Source: Antarcticirhabdus aurantiaca (lineage in GTDB: Bacteria; Pseudomonadota; Alphaproteobacteria; Rhizobiales; Rhizobiaceae). From it: DNA of 64,000 nucleotides. Location: the NCBI RefSeq assembly GCF_009765365.1, contig NZ_VTOM01000020.1, positions 55,172-119,171 on the forward strand, read 5' to 3'. Made by a program: the position numbers and the translations under genes. The notes under the pieces are model-generated. The model ran no database searches and had not been told where the DNA came from. It was given only the letters and a program-made list of their open reading frames with translations. Shown here piece after piece: positions 52,133-61,041 of this stretch (its first letter is position 1; every line of letters begins with the position of its first letter).

Positions 52133-53374
52133 TCAGGCGGGAAGGATGTTGTGCTCGGGCCCGAACAGGAAACGCGTGATGTTCTCCGCCTGATCCTCGG
52201 TCACCACCAGGATGTCGTGCTCGCGGTACCCGCCCGCCCCCGGCATGCCGTCGGGGATGCTCAGCATCGGCTCCATCGAGACCGCCATGCCGGGCTTGAG
52301 CACCGTGTCGACGTCCTCGCGCAGTTCCACGCCCGCCTCGCGCCCGTAGTAGTGCGACAGAACACCGAAGGAGTGGCCGTAGCCGAAGGACCGGTAACCG
52401 AGCATCCCGGCTTCCGCATAGATCTCGTTGAGCTCCGCCGCGATGTCGCGGCAGCGCGCGCCCGGCCGGATCAGCTCCAGCCCGCGCCGATGCACGGCGA
52501 CGTTCAGCTGCCAGACCTTCAGATGGGCGGCGCTCGGCTCGCCGAGGAACAGCGTCCGCTCCAGCGCCGTGTAGTAGCCGAAGATCATCGGGAAGCAGTT
52601 GAGGCTGAGGATGTCGCCGACCTCCAGCCGGCGCGACGTCACCGGATTGTGCGCCCCGTCCGTGTTGATGCCCGACTGGAACCAGGTCCAGGTATCCATC
52701 AGCTCGGCATGGGGGAAGCTCTTCGCGATCTCGCGCACCATCGCGCCCGTCGAGGCGAGCGCCACCTCGTGCTCGCCCACACCGACCGCGACCGCCGCGC
52801 GGCAGGCCTCGCCGCCGAGATCGGCGATTCGCGCGCCCTCCCGGATCAGCGCGATCTCCTCCGCGCTCTTGATCGTGCGCATCCACATCGTGTCGGCGGA
52901 AATGTCGACGAACTCCGCGTCCGGAAAGGCGTCCCGCAGCACGTCGAGCCCTTGCAGGCTCAGCTCGTCCATCTCGACGCCGACGCGCCGCGGGTGCCCG
53001 AGCCGGGTCTGCAGGGCGTGGCCGAAATTGTCCCGCCGCCAGTCGGTATAGGTGAGATTGTCGCCGAAGGACCGGCGCCAGGGCTGGCCGGCGTCGATCC
53101 CCGCGGTCACCGTGGCGGCGTCGTTCTCGGTCAGCAGGAAGGCGTAGCGCCGCCCGAAGCGGCAGTAGAGGAAGCCGGAGAAGTAGCAGATGTTGTGATA
53201 GGAGGTGAGAACCGCCGCATCGATCGCCTTCTGCGCCAAAAGCGCGCGCAGCCGATCCTGGCGCCCCTTCATCTCTGCATCGGAGAAGCCGCGCTCAGCC
53301 TTTTCCCCGAAGCGCATGTCCTGCACCCGCGCCAGCTCGTTCGCCGCGCCCTGCCCCTGAAACCGCACCGTCAT
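52133..53374 (-). CDS. creatinase (creatine amidinohydrolase)
   Basis: A 413-residue enzyme of the peptidase M24 fold that hydrolyses creatine to sarcosine and urea without metal. It follows known bacterial creatinases closely over its length: FTSYHN-like segment AAVLTSYHNICYFSGFLYC, GQPWRR and TYTDWRRDNFGHA, catalytic region WTWFQSGINTDGAHNPVT (His near residue 235), ILSLNCFPMIFGYYTALERT, FGYGHSFGVLSHYYGREAG and SMEPMLSIPDGMPGAGGYRE. Normal M24 metal ligands are replaced as in creatinases. Its product feeds sarcosine oxidase at 4-8.7 kb. Confidence 0.92.
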   Translation of the reverse strand: MTVRFQGQGAANELARVQDMRFGEKAERGFSDAEMKGRQDRLRALLAQKAIDAAVLTSYHNICYFSGFLYCRFGRRYAFLLTENDAATVTAGIDAGQPWRRSFGDNLTYTDWRRDNFGHALQTRLGHPRRVGVEMDELSLQGLDVLRDAFPDAEFVDISADTMWMRTIKSAEEIALIREGARIADLGGEACRAAVAVGVGEHEVALASTGAMVREIAKSFPHAELMDTWTWFQSGINTDGAHNPVTSRRLEVGDILSLNCFPMIFGYYTALERTLFLGEPSAAHLKVWQLNVAVHRRGLELIRPGARCRDIAAELNEIYAEAGMLGYRSFGYGHSFGVLSHYYGREAGVELREDVDTVLKPGMAVSMEPMLSIPDGMPGAGGYREHDILVVTEDQAENITRFLFGPEHNILPA

Positions 53375-53569
53375 CGCCAGCCCCGCTCGCCTGCCCCAAG
53401 GGCTCAGCGATAGGGCCGCGACCCCGTGCGCGGGAAATTGAAAGGCGCAATCGGGCGATGAGCAGGGCTCATGGACGTTCAGCGGCTTCACGTCGGGCGA
53501 CAGCATCGCTATCTTCGGGCGACGGAGCGCCTCGGCATCGAGCAGGCGCGCAGCCGATCGAGGTCCCCG

Positions 53570-53782
53570 ATGCTGATGGAGCTGTGGAACAGGCGGCGCG
53601 AGGACGTCGCGAAAACGGGCGAGATCGCGCTCGCCCGCGCCAAGGAAGCCGGGGTGACCGCGTATTACATGGACAGGTCGATCCGCAACGCGATTATCGC
53701 GCATCATCCGGATGGAACGCGCGAGATCATCGAATTGCCTGAAGCCTCGATCTCTTCGGTGACTGACAAGCCGAACCGTTGA
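53570..53782 (+). CDS. small antitoxin-like protein paired with zeta toxin
   Basis: A 70-residue protein (MLMELWNRRREDVAKTGEIA, KEAGVTAYYMDRSIRNAIIA) without a recognisable DNA-binding motif. The frame opens upstream, but ATG 53570 has GAGG 6 nt before it. Its stop overlaps the TTG start of the zeta-type kinase (TTGA), as expected of an antitoxin made in fixed ratio with its toxin. Small ORFs of this kind commonly sit before chromosomal zeta-like genes. Antitoxin activity is inferred from position. Confidence 0.6.
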   Translation: MLMELWNRRREDVAKTGEIALARAKEAGVTAYYMDRSIRNAIIAHHPDGTREIIELPEASISSVTDKPNR

Positions 53783-54417
53783 ACTTGCCGTCCCGCAAGT
53801 CCTGCACGCTGCTTGCTGGACCGAATGGTTCGGGGAAGTCCTCTATCTTCGAGACGCTGAAGCCGAACGGCGTTTTCGTGAACGCCGATGTGGTGGCCCG
53901 CCGCCTGCGGCCGGACGATCCTTCGAGTGCTTCGCTCGAAGCTGGTCGCGAAGTTCTTCGCAAGCTCGAAGCATTGCGACGCGACGGATCGAGCTTCGTC
54001 TACGAGACAACCTTGAGCAGCCGTCAATCGATCGCCCTTATGGAAGCGTGCCGCCGCGATGGCTACGAGGTCGACCTTGTTTTCGTGATCCTTCTCGACG
54101 CCGACCTGAATATCCGCCGCGTAGCCGAGCGGGTCAGGCGCGGCGGCCACGACATTCCCGAACCCGTCATCCGCCGACGCTACGACGCCTCGTTGCGGCG
54201 GCTTGCCGAAGCCATTCCACTCGCCGATAACTGCCTCTTCTTCGACAACAGCGAGACCTCGCCGCGCCTCCTGCTCTCCATCGAGCGCGGCACCGTCATC
54301 CAGTCCGACCTCGACTCGACAGAGACGCTCCAAGCGCGCCTCGTCGGCATCGTCGACGCCGCTCTCGGAACGTCCGTCCCTACTCCCCCAGCGGGCGGCT
54401 CGCGTACCAGGCGCTGA
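53779..54417 (+). CDS. zeta toxin family P-loop kinase
   Basis: A 212-residue nucleotide kinase of the zeta-toxin/AAA group. Walker A LLAGPNGSGKSSIFETL near residue 12, substrate-side GVFVNADVVARRLRPDD and YETTLSSRQSIALM, and an Arg-rich lid (RRVAERVRRGGHDIPEPVIR). Zeta toxins phosphorylate UDP-N-acetylglucosamine and block wall synthesis; chromosomal relatives of this length are less well tested. Starts with TTG. Its 3' end overlaps the convergent cytochrome gene by 38 bp. G+C at third positions is somewhat lower than neighbours, compatible with acquisition. Confidence 0.78.
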   Translation: MNLPSRKSCTLLAGPNGSGKSSIFETLKPNGVFVNADVVARRLRPDDPSSASLEAGREVLRKLEALRRDGSSFVYETTLSSRQSIALMEACRRDGYEVDLVFVILLDADLNIRRVAERVRRGGHDIPEPVIRRRYDASLRRLAEAIPLADNCLFFDNSETSPRLLLSIERGTVIQSDLDSTETLQARLVGIVDAALGTSVPTPPAGGSRTRR

Positions 54418-55669
54418 CGGCCTTCATCTGCTCCTCGGTCAGGTTGATGGCGAACTCGTGCATGAGGTGGGCGTAGCGGGTGCCGCCGCGCTTTTCCTCC
54501 TGCCAGAGGTGGAGGTGCTCCTCCAGGTACCAGGCGGGCTGGCCGGACAGGGAGGGATAGACGCTGTTGCCGGCGCGCCCGGCGGGGCCGTGGCAGGACT
54601 GGCACGAGGCGATCTTGCGCGAGGGGATGCCGCGCTCGGCGATGCCCTGGCCGAGCGCCAGGAGCGCCGGGTCGTCGGCCTCGTCGCTGCCGCCGTCCTC
54701 GGCCGCGGCGGGCGCGAAGGGCGGGGCGTCGCTCGCGGACGGGGAGGTCTGCGGCCAGATCTGCTGCGGGATCCCCGTCGGGGGCGGCTCGGCCGCGGCG
54801 ACCACCGTTTCGCCGGCCGGTGCGTCGACCGGTTGGGTCGCGTACCAGCGCGCCAGCTCGCGCAGCATAGGCTCGTCGTAGCGCTTGGCGGCGGGCTGCA
54901 TGATGCCGCTCTCGCGTGCGGCGATCGAATAGGCCTGCAGCGTCTCGAAGAGGTAGGCCTCGCTCTGCCCGGCGATCACCGGGAAGGCGCCGGCCGCCGG
55001 CCCCTCGCCGACGCCGCGCCCGTCATAGCCGTGGCAGCGCGCGCAGTCGGCGACGGCTTCGGCCACGGCGGCCCGGCCCGGCGCGCCGGTGCCTTGCGTG
55101 CCGCCCTGCTCGCCCGGCCCGATGTCGGTCGGCGGCGTCAGCCCGTCGCCGAGCGCGAGGCGCCCGTATTCCTCGGGGGTCATGTCGGGATAGGCGCGCA
55201 GGAAGGCGACCAGCGCCCAGACCTCGTCGTCGCGCTTCTGCGTCGCCCAGGCCGGCATGCCGGAATACTTCACGCCGTGCTTGCCGATCCAGAACAGCTC
55301 GCGGTCCTTCCACTCGCCGACCTGGGCCTCCAGGCGCGGCGGATGGGGCGTCATCGCCAGAACCACCGGCGACTGCGCCTCGCCCGGCGCGCCGTGGCAG
55401 GGCGCACAGCCCGTCGCGAAATGGCCGGCGACGCGCTGGACGAGCTTCGGGTCGGCCGGGTCGAAGCCGTCCGGCGGCGAATAGCCGAGCGACTGCCGGT
55501 CGACGGTCTGCCCCATCACCCAGTGGAGGAACCAGCCGAAGGGCGCCCAATGCCCGGACGAGGCCGAGATCGGCACGATGCCGGACGCGCCGACCGCGAA
55601 GGGCACGACGACGGCGGCCAGCGCCAGGACCGCGATCCGCTTCCTCGTGAGCTCGAAGGACACGCGCAT
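54380..55669 (-). CDS. triheme c-type cytochrome of the caa3 oxidase cluster
   Basis: A 429-residue membrane-anchored protein with one N-terminal helix (KRIAVLALAAVVVPFAVGAS) and three haem-binding CxxCH sites: CAPCH (about residue 88), CARCH (about 212) and CQSCH (about 357), in three cytochrome c domains separated by Pro/Ala-rich linkers. Probably an electron donor to the oxidase in the same operon. It starts in a one-base TGATG overlap with the preceding gene. Confidence 0.88.
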   Translation of the reverse strand: MRVSFELTRKRIAVLALAAVVVPFAVGASGIVPISASSGHWAPFGWFLHWVMGQTVDRQSLGYSPPDGFDPADPKLVQRVAGHFATGCAPCHGAPGEAQSPVVLAMTPHPPRLEAQVGEWKDRELFWIGKHGVKYSGMPAWATQKRDDEVWALVAFLRAYPDMTPEEYGRLALGDGLTPPTDIGPGEQGGTQGTGAPGRAAVAEAVADCARCHGYDGRGVGEGPAAGAFPVIAGQSEAYLFETLQAYSIAARESGIMQPAAKRYDEPMLRELARWYATQPVDAPAGETVVAAAEPPPTGIPQQIWPQTSPSASDAPPFAPAAAEDGGSDEADDPALLALGQGIAERGIPSRKIASCQSCHGPAGRAGNSVYPSLSGQPAWYLEEHLHLWQEEKRGGTRYAHLMHEFAINLTEEQMKAVSAWYASRPLGE

Positions 55670-56385
55670 CAGTTCGTCCGCTCCCCTGCCTCGTGCGCGC
55701 CGCGGCGCTCCTTCAGGATGCTGCCGAGCAGCACCACGCCGCCAAGGAGGTAGGCGCTGCCGCCGATCGTCAGCATCAGCACCCCGCCGAGCTGCTGGTC
55801 CTCCAGCGGCGTCAGGCCGGCGGCCGGCGAGCACAGCTCGGCGCAGGCGTAGAGCGGGCGCGGCGCGAACAGGAGAAGCCCGCCCAGCAGCGTCATGTGC
55901 ATGGAGGTGAGGAGCAGCCCGCCGGTCCCGGCGAGCCGCGCGCCCGCGCGCGCCGCTTCGCCCGGCTCGTCGGACGCCGCGGGCCCCACCGCCGCGACCC
56001 AGACGAGAAGGCCGGCGAGAAGGAAGGAGGCCTGCTCGGCCAGGAAGATTGGCGCCTGCTGCCGCGCCGCGTCATGCAGGGCCGGCGCGTGCCAGCCCCA
56101 GACGATGAGGAACTCGAGCGCCGCGGCGAACAAGGCCGCCGTCGGCGGCAGCGCGGCGACGCTGCGGGGCACGAGCCGCGACAGGCCGACCGCGAGAAGC
56201 GGCGCGGCCACGGCGACGACGCCCATGTGCATCACCATGTGGGCTGCGAAGGAGCCGCGCGCGCGCTCGGGCAGCGGCCCGAGCCAGAGACAGGCGAGAA
56301 TCGCCAGGGCTGCCAGCGCCGGCCAGCCCCGCGCGAGAAGGCTGTCCGCCGGCCGGGCGGCGAGAACCGAGCCCGGCGCGCTCAT
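55669..56385 (-). CDS. cytochrome c oxidase assembly protein, CtaG/caa3 type
   Basis: A 238-residue protein with about seven membrane helices of the caa3_CtaG family: GSFAAHMVMHMGVVAVAAPL with conserved histidines, then WGWHAPALHD and LTSMHMTLLGGLLLFAPRPL. It helps place copper in caa3-type oxidases. Overlaps the previous gene by an ATGA, and the cytochrome gene by one base. Confidence 0.85.
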   Translation of the reverse strand: MSAPGSVLAARPADSLLARGWPALAALAILACLWLGPLPERARGSFAAHMVMHMGVVAVAAPLLAVGLSRLVPRSVAALPPTAALFAAALEFLIVWGWHAPALHDAARQQAPIFLAEQASFLLAGLLVWVAAVGPAASDEPGEAARAGARLAGTGGLLLTSMHMTLLGGLLLFAPRPLYACAELCSPAAGLTPLEDQQLGGVLMLTIGGSAYLLGGVVLLGSILKERRGAHEAGERTN

Positions 56386-56765
56386 CGGCAGTCGACCACG
56401 AACAGCGCCGGCATGGCGACGAAGACGACGCCGACGAAGGACAGGCCGGCCAGGAGCAGCGTCGAGAACTCCAGGAAGCGCTCGCGATGCGCCGGCGAGG
56501 CCTCGTTGAAGGGGGGTGCCACGTATTCCGACTGCCATTCCCGCCAAGCGCGCACGCCGCACCAGGCGATGATCGCGAGGGCGACGACCGTCAGGACGGC
56601 GACGAGGAGCCGAGGTCCGGGAATGGCCTCGAAGATCGCGTCGTTGGGCGCGCAGGCATAGGCCGCCGTGATGTAGGACAGGAGGAAGTGCCAGGCCCAG
56701 ACCGTCGGCGGGGTGATCAGGGTCCAGAGGTTGTCGCGGGTCTTGCCGGAGGGAAGAAGGTGCAT
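56382..56765 (-). CDS. small membrane protein of the caa3 oxidase operon
   Basis: A 127-residue protein with three predicted helices (LITPPTVWAWHFLLSYITAA, LLVAVLTVVALAIIAWCGV, TLLLAGLSFVGVVFVAMPAL). It has no catalytic motif. Proteins of this size and topology sit between coxA and ctaG in such operons in rhizobia; an assembly or subunit-IV-like role is inferred. Encoded 10 bp after the coxA stop. Confidence 0.7.
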   Translation of the reverse strand: MHLLPSGKTRDNLWTLITPPTVWAWHFLLSYITAAYACAPNDAIFEAIPGPRLLVAVLTVVALAIIAWCGVRAWREWQSEYVAPPFNEASPAHRERFLEFSTLLLAGLSFVGVVFVAMPALFVVDCR

Positions 56766-56774
56766 GGCCGTGCC

Positions 56775-59384
56775 TCACGCGACGAGGGGGAAGAGCGAGA
56801 TCGTCCCGATCGTCACCAACGCCGTGCCGCCCATGAAGTGCCAGTAGAGCGCGACGTTGCAGATATCGATATCGTATTCCGGCGTCAGCTTTCCGGCGAG
56901 GGAGCGCGCCAGGCAGTAGAACAGCATGATGGTTCCGACCGCCGCGTGCACCGCCGTCCAGATCGCCAGCGTCCAGACGATGGCGGGATAGACGTGGACC
57001 ACGGGGTCGAGCCCCGTGGCATAGGGCGCCCAGAGGAGCGCCGCCGCGGCGAGGAGCGACAGGACGCCGCCCCCGCCCATGGCGAGACGCGCCAGCGGCA
57101 CGCGGCCGGCGCGGTTCAGCCGGTTGGCGGCGACCGCGAGGCCCCAGGCGCTCGCGAAGAGCGCCAGCGAGAGCATCGGCCAGAGCTGCCCCGGCGCGTT
57201 CTCCATGCCCGGCGGCGGGAAGTCCTGATGGATGGTGAAGAAGAAGTAGTAGCCGAAGACGAGGCTGAGGAACGCCGTCGCGTCGCCGGTCATGGTGATG
57301 AACATCGCCCACCAGGAGACCGACTGCGGGCCGGACATGTACAGCGGCAGCGACAGGCCCCGCCCAACGTCCTTTTCCTTCTTCTCCGGCACGAAGGAGG
57401 TGCCGCGCCAGAGCCAGACGATGATCGCGACGAGCGCCAGCCCCATGGCGACGATCGTCGCCATCCAGAGATGGAACACGGCGAGGATGAAGACGGCGCC
57501 GAGGAACACCGCCGCCCAGAAGGGCATCCAGCTCGGCCCCGGCACGCGCAGGCACTGGATCGGCTTGGCGTCGAGGACGCTCGTCACCAGCGTCTCGCGG
57601 AGGTTCTCCTCCGCGTCCGGCAGGTAGAAGCGACCCTTGTCCACGTCCTCCATGAAGCGCGGCTGCTCCCAGAGCGGATAGCGCGTCGTCACGATCGGAA
57701 TGGAGCGCACGCCCCAGTTCTTGTCCTCGGTCTCGGCCAGCCATTCCAGCGTGCCGGCGTTCCAGGTGTTGCGCTCCGCGACGGGCACGTGGCCTTTCGG
57801 GCGCAGCACGTCGAAGACGACGACGAGGAAGCCGGCCGCGAAGACGAAGCCGCCGCCGGAGGAGATGAGGTTCGGCCATTCCAGCCCGAGCCCCGCCGGA
57901 TAGGTCCAGACGCGGCGCGGCATGCCCATCAGGCCCGACCAGTGCATGGGCGCGAAGGCGAGGTTGAAGCCGACGAACATCAGCCAGAAGGCGATCCGCC
58001 CAAGCTTGTCGGAGAGCCGCTTCTGCCCCACCACCGGCCAGAAGTAGTAGACGCCCGCCACCAGCGGAAACACCATGCCGCCGACGAGGACGTAGTGGAG
58101 GTGGGCGACCACGAAGTAGCTGTCGTGCGCCTGCCAGTCGAAGGGCGCGATCGCCACCATCACGCCGGTGATGCCGCCGAAGACGAAGACGCCGAGCGAG
58201 CCGAGCACGAAGAGCATCGGCACCTGATAGGTGACGCGGCCCGTCAGGAGCGTGGCGAGAAAGACGAAGATCTGCACGCCCGTCGGGATCGCCACCGCCT
58301 CGGAGGCGGCGGAGAAGAAGCCGAGCGACATGGCCGGCAGGCCCGTCGTGTACATGTGGTGGGCCCAGAGGCCGAAGGACAGGAAGCCCGTCCCCACCGC
58401 CGCGAGCACGATCCAGGAATAGCCGAGGATCGGCCGGCGCGCGAAGGTCGGCACGATCATCGCGATGAGCGCGATGGCCGGCAGGAAAACGATGTAGACC
58501 TCCGGATGCCCGAAGATCCAGAACAGGTGCTGCCACAGAACCGGGTCGCCGCCGCGCTCGGGATCGAAGAAGGGCCAGCCGAACAGGCGCTCCAGCTCGA
58601 ACAGGATGTCGCCGGCGATCAGCGGCGGGAAGGCGAAGAGGATCATCGTCGCGACGACGAGGACGTACCAGGCGTAGAGCGGCATCAGGTTGATGCGCAT
58701 GCCGGGCGGGCGGCACTTCAGCGTGCCGACGATGAGTTCCACCGCGGCCGCGATCGAGGCCACCTCGATGAACGAGAGGCCGAGCAGCCAGACGTCCGGC
58801 CCGTAGCCGGGCGTGAAGCGTTCCTGAGTGGTCAGCGGCGGATACATGAACCAGCCGCCGGTCGGCGCGGAATCGAAGAAGATCGAGCCGGCGACGAAGA
58901 CGCCGCCGATGATGAAGCACCAGAAGCCGAAGGCGGACAGGCGCGGGAACGGCAGGTCGCGCGCGCCCAGCATCTGCGGCAGGAGGATGATCGCCACTGC
59001 CTCGAAGATCGGCACGGCGAAGAGGAACATCATCACCGTGCCGTGGAGCGTGTAGACCTGGTTGTAGAAGGTCGCGCTCAGGAAGTCGTTGTCGGGCACG
59101 GCGAGCTGCGCCCGGATCATCAGCCCGAGCACGCCCGCGAAGAGCATGAAGCCGAAGGACGCCGCCGTGTACCAGACGCCGATCGTGGTGTTGTTGACGT
59201 CCGACCAGTAGCGCCAGCCCTTCGGCGTCGCCCAGACGCGCTCCAGCCGCTCCTCCTGGACCTTGCGGTATTCCGGGTCCTCCTGGCGCGGATCGGAGGG
59301 GGCGATCGGCCAGTCGGCGTTCGCGGCCTTCTGGTAGTCCACCGGCCAGGCGCCGGCCGCGCCGTTCATCGTCGCGTCGCTCAT
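56775..59384 (-). CDS. cytochrome c oxidase subunit I fused to subunit III
   Basis: An 869-residue fused protein. The N-terminal ~570 residues are subunit I: haem a and CuB histidines in QVYTLHGTVMMFLFAVPI, WIFGHPEVYIVFLPA, WAHHMYTTGLPAM and VVAHLHYVLVGGMVFPL. After a linker (VTTRYPLWEQPRFMED) come two helices and then a subunit III domain (about residue 650 on; SWWAMFITMTGDATAFLSLV and TAVHAAVGTIMLFYCLA). It reduces O2 with proton pumping. No separate subunit III is in the operon, in line with the fusion. ATGA overlap with coxB. Confidence 0.92.
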   Translation of the reverse strand: MSDATMNGAAGAWPVDYQKAANADWPIAPSDPRQEDPEYRKVQEERLERVWATPKGWRYWSDVNNTTIGVWYTAASFGFMLFAGVLGLMIRAQLAVPDNDFLSATFYNQVYTLHGTVMMFLFAVPIFEAVAIILLPQMLGARDLPFPRLSAFGFWCFIIGGVFVAGSIFFDSAPTGGWFMYPPLTTQERFTPGYGPDVWLLGLSFIEVASIAAAVELIVGTLKCRPPGMRINLMPLYAWYVLVVATMILFAFPPLIAGDILFELERLFGWPFFDPERGGDPVLWQHLFWIFGHPEVYIVFLPAIALIAMIVPTFARRPILGYSWIVLAAVGTGFLSFGLWAHHMYTTGLPAMSLGFFSAASEAVAIPTGVQIFVFLATLLTGRVTYQVPMLFVLGSLGVFVFGGITGVMVAIAPFDWQAHDSYFVVAHLHYVLVGGMVFPLVAGVYYFWPVVGQKRLSDKLGRIAFWLMFVGFNLAFAPMHWSGLMGMPRRVWTYPAGLGLEWPNLISSGGGFVFAAGFLVVVFDVLRPKGHVPVAERNTWNAGTLEWLAETEDKNWGVRSIPIVTTRYPLWEQPRFMEDVDKGRFYLPDAEENLRETLVTSVLDAKPIQCLRVPGPSWMPFWAAVFLGAVFILAVFHLWMATIVAMGLALVAIIVWLWRGTSFVPEKKEKDVGRGLSLPLYMSGPQSVSWWAMFITMTGDATAFLSLVFGYYFFFTIHQDFPPPGMENAPGQLWPMLSLALFASAWGLAVAANRLNRAGRVPLARLAMGGGGVLSLLAAAALLWAPYATGLDPVVHVYPAIVWTLAIWTAVHAAVGTIMLFYCLARSLAGKLTPEYDIDICNVALYWHFMGGTALVTIGTISLFPLVA

Positions 59385-60427
59385 TGCAGCGCCCCCAGCC
59401 AGTCGGCGATCGCGGTCAGCTCGTCGTCGTCGAGCATGGGATAGGCGGGCATCTCGACGCCCTGCTTGACGTGGCCCGTCGCGCGCACGAACTGCGCGAT
59501 GTTCTCGGGCGTGTTGTCGAGGATGCCGGCGGCGATGGTGCGCCGCGAGCCGACATGGGTCAGGTCCGGCCCGACGCGCCCCTGCGCCTCGGTGCCCCGC
59601 ACGGAATGGCAGGCGCCGCAGCCGTTTGCGAGGAACAGCTCTTCGCCGCGCGTTCCCGTCAGGACGGCCGGGCTCGCCTGCCGCGCGACCTCGGCCGCGT
59701 ATTCCTCGGGGGTCACGACGACGACGCGGAAGGCCATCTGCGCGTGGGCGTCGCCGCAGAACTCGGCGCAGACGCCGTTGAAGACGCCCGTCTTCGTCGG
59801 CTCCAGGACGATGCGGTTCACGCGGCCGGGAATGGCATCGACCTTGCCGGCGATGGCCGGGACCCAGAAGGAATGGATGACGTCGGGGCTGCCGAGCAGG
59901 ATCTCGGTGCGCACGCCCAGCGGCAGCACGATCTCGTTGGCGCTCTCGATGCCGCCCGGCGGCAGGCCGCGCGCGACGCCCGTCTGCCCCGGCTCGACGT
60001 CGTAGGCGACGCGCCACCAGAAGCGCTCGCCCGACACCGCGATGGCCTGCCCCTCGGCCGGCCCGCGAAAGGGCGGCATGAGCGCGAGGCCGAAGCCGAG
60101 AAGGATCGCCAGCGTCACGGTCGGGAAGACGACGCCGCCCCAAAGGATCATCCGCTTGCCGACGATCTCGTCGTGGGCGGCCGGCCGCGGGCGCGAAGCG
60201 TAGACGCCGACGCCGAGGACGACGATCCAGATCGCCACGCCGCCCCACAGCATCCACCAGAACAGGCCCTCGACGCTGGAGGCTTCGGTGCCCGCCCCTG
60301 CAAAGGTCGATTGCGGCCCCCGAACGCAGCCCGCGAAGGCGAGAAACGCCAGAATAGGGACACCGCGCGCGAACGCACCCTCGCACCGATGGGCTCTTCG
60401 CCCCTCGCCCGCCCCCACGCTCCGCAT
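59381..60427 (-). CDS. cytochrome c oxidase subunit II with fused cytochrome c domain (caa3)
   Basis: A 348-residue subunit II. Lipoprotein-like signal (LAFLAFAGC), two helices (LFWWMLWGGVAIWIVVLGVG and VFPTVTLAILLGFGLALM), CuA site GVCAEFCGDAHAQMAF near residue 215, then a C-terminal cytochrome c domain with CGACH near residue 268 and axial Met in GVEMPAYPMLD. This caa3 layout accepts electrons directly from cytochrome c or the triheme protein. GGAAGGGG lies before the ATG; first gene of the oxidase operon. Confidence 0.92.
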   Translation of the reverse strand: MRSVGAGEGRRAHRCEGAFARGVPILAFLAFAGCVRGPQSTFAGAGTEASSVEGLFWWMLWGGVAIWIVVLGVGVYASRPRPAAHDEIVGKRMILWGGVVFPTVTLAILLGFGLALMPPFRGPAEGQAIAVSGERFWWRVAYDVEPGQTGVARGLPPGGIESANEIVLPLGVRTEILLGSPDVIHSFWVPAIAGKVDAIPGRVNRIVLEPTKTGVFNGVCAEFCGDAHAQMAFRVVVVTPEEYAAEVARQASPAVLTGTRGEELFLANGCGACHSVRGTEAQGRVGPDLTHVGSRRTIAAGILDNTPENIAQFVRATGHVKQGVEMPAYPMLDDDELTAIADWLGALQ

Positions 60428-60603
60428 CGAGCCCCTTCCGCCGCCGTTCGTCCGATCCCCTGATCATCGACATAGAGGCGGCAAAGAACCGGACCAGACG
60501 GGCGCGGCATGGCCGATGCGCGACACGTTTGCAGGCGGGCCCGGCGTTGCTATTGAGCAACCATAAGGCGGCGCGCCGCCGCGAACCGGAACGGGACCTT
60601 TCC

Positions 60604-61026
60604 ATGGCACAGCTCGACCAGAGCCGCGACTGGGCAAGCCGCATGGCGCCGAGCCTCGACGAGATCGAAGCCCTGGCGATCGAGGCCTATGCCGGGCTGC
60701 CGCCCGAGTTCCGCGCGCTGTCGGGCGAGATCCGCTTCTTCGTCTCGGACTTTCCGGAAGACGAGGTCGTCTCGGACATGGGCCTGGAAAGCCCCTTCGA
60801 CATCCTCGGGCTCTTCGAGGGACGTCCCGTCGGGGCGTCCGGCACGCCCTCGACCGGCGAGATGCCGAACCGCATCCTTCTCTACCGCCGCCCCATGCTC
60901 GATTACTGGGCCGAGCACGAGGAAACCCTCGGCGACCTCGTCACGCACGTCCTGATCCACGAGATCGGCCACCATTTCGGCCTGTCCGACGAGGACATGG
61001 AAGCGCTGGAGGCGAGCGCCGGGTAG
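60604..61026 (+). CDS. metallopeptidase family protein (DUF1025, zincin-like)
   Basis: A 140-residue cytoplasmic zincin with the motif THVLIHEIGHHFGLSDEDM near residue 118 (HExxH plus a later acidic ligand) and the family N-terminal helix PSLDEIEALAIEAYAGLPPE. Known structures of this family show a minimal gluzincin fold; natural substrates are unknown. A GGGACC sequence serves as weak ribosome-binding site. Confidence 0.85.
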   Translation: MAQLDQSRDWASRMAPSLDEIEALAIEAYAGLPPEFRALSGEIRFFVSDFPEDEVVSDMGLESPFDILGLFEGRPVGASGTPSTGEMPNRILLYRRPMLDYWAEHEETLGDLVTHVLIHEIGHHFGLSDEDMEALEASAG

Positions 61027-61041
61027 GCGCCACGCGCGGCT

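Noticed and set aside
56487..59444. 985-codon plus-strand frame opposite the oxidase genes
   Set aside because: Antisense shadow with no domains; subunit I and III on the other strand are unambiguous.
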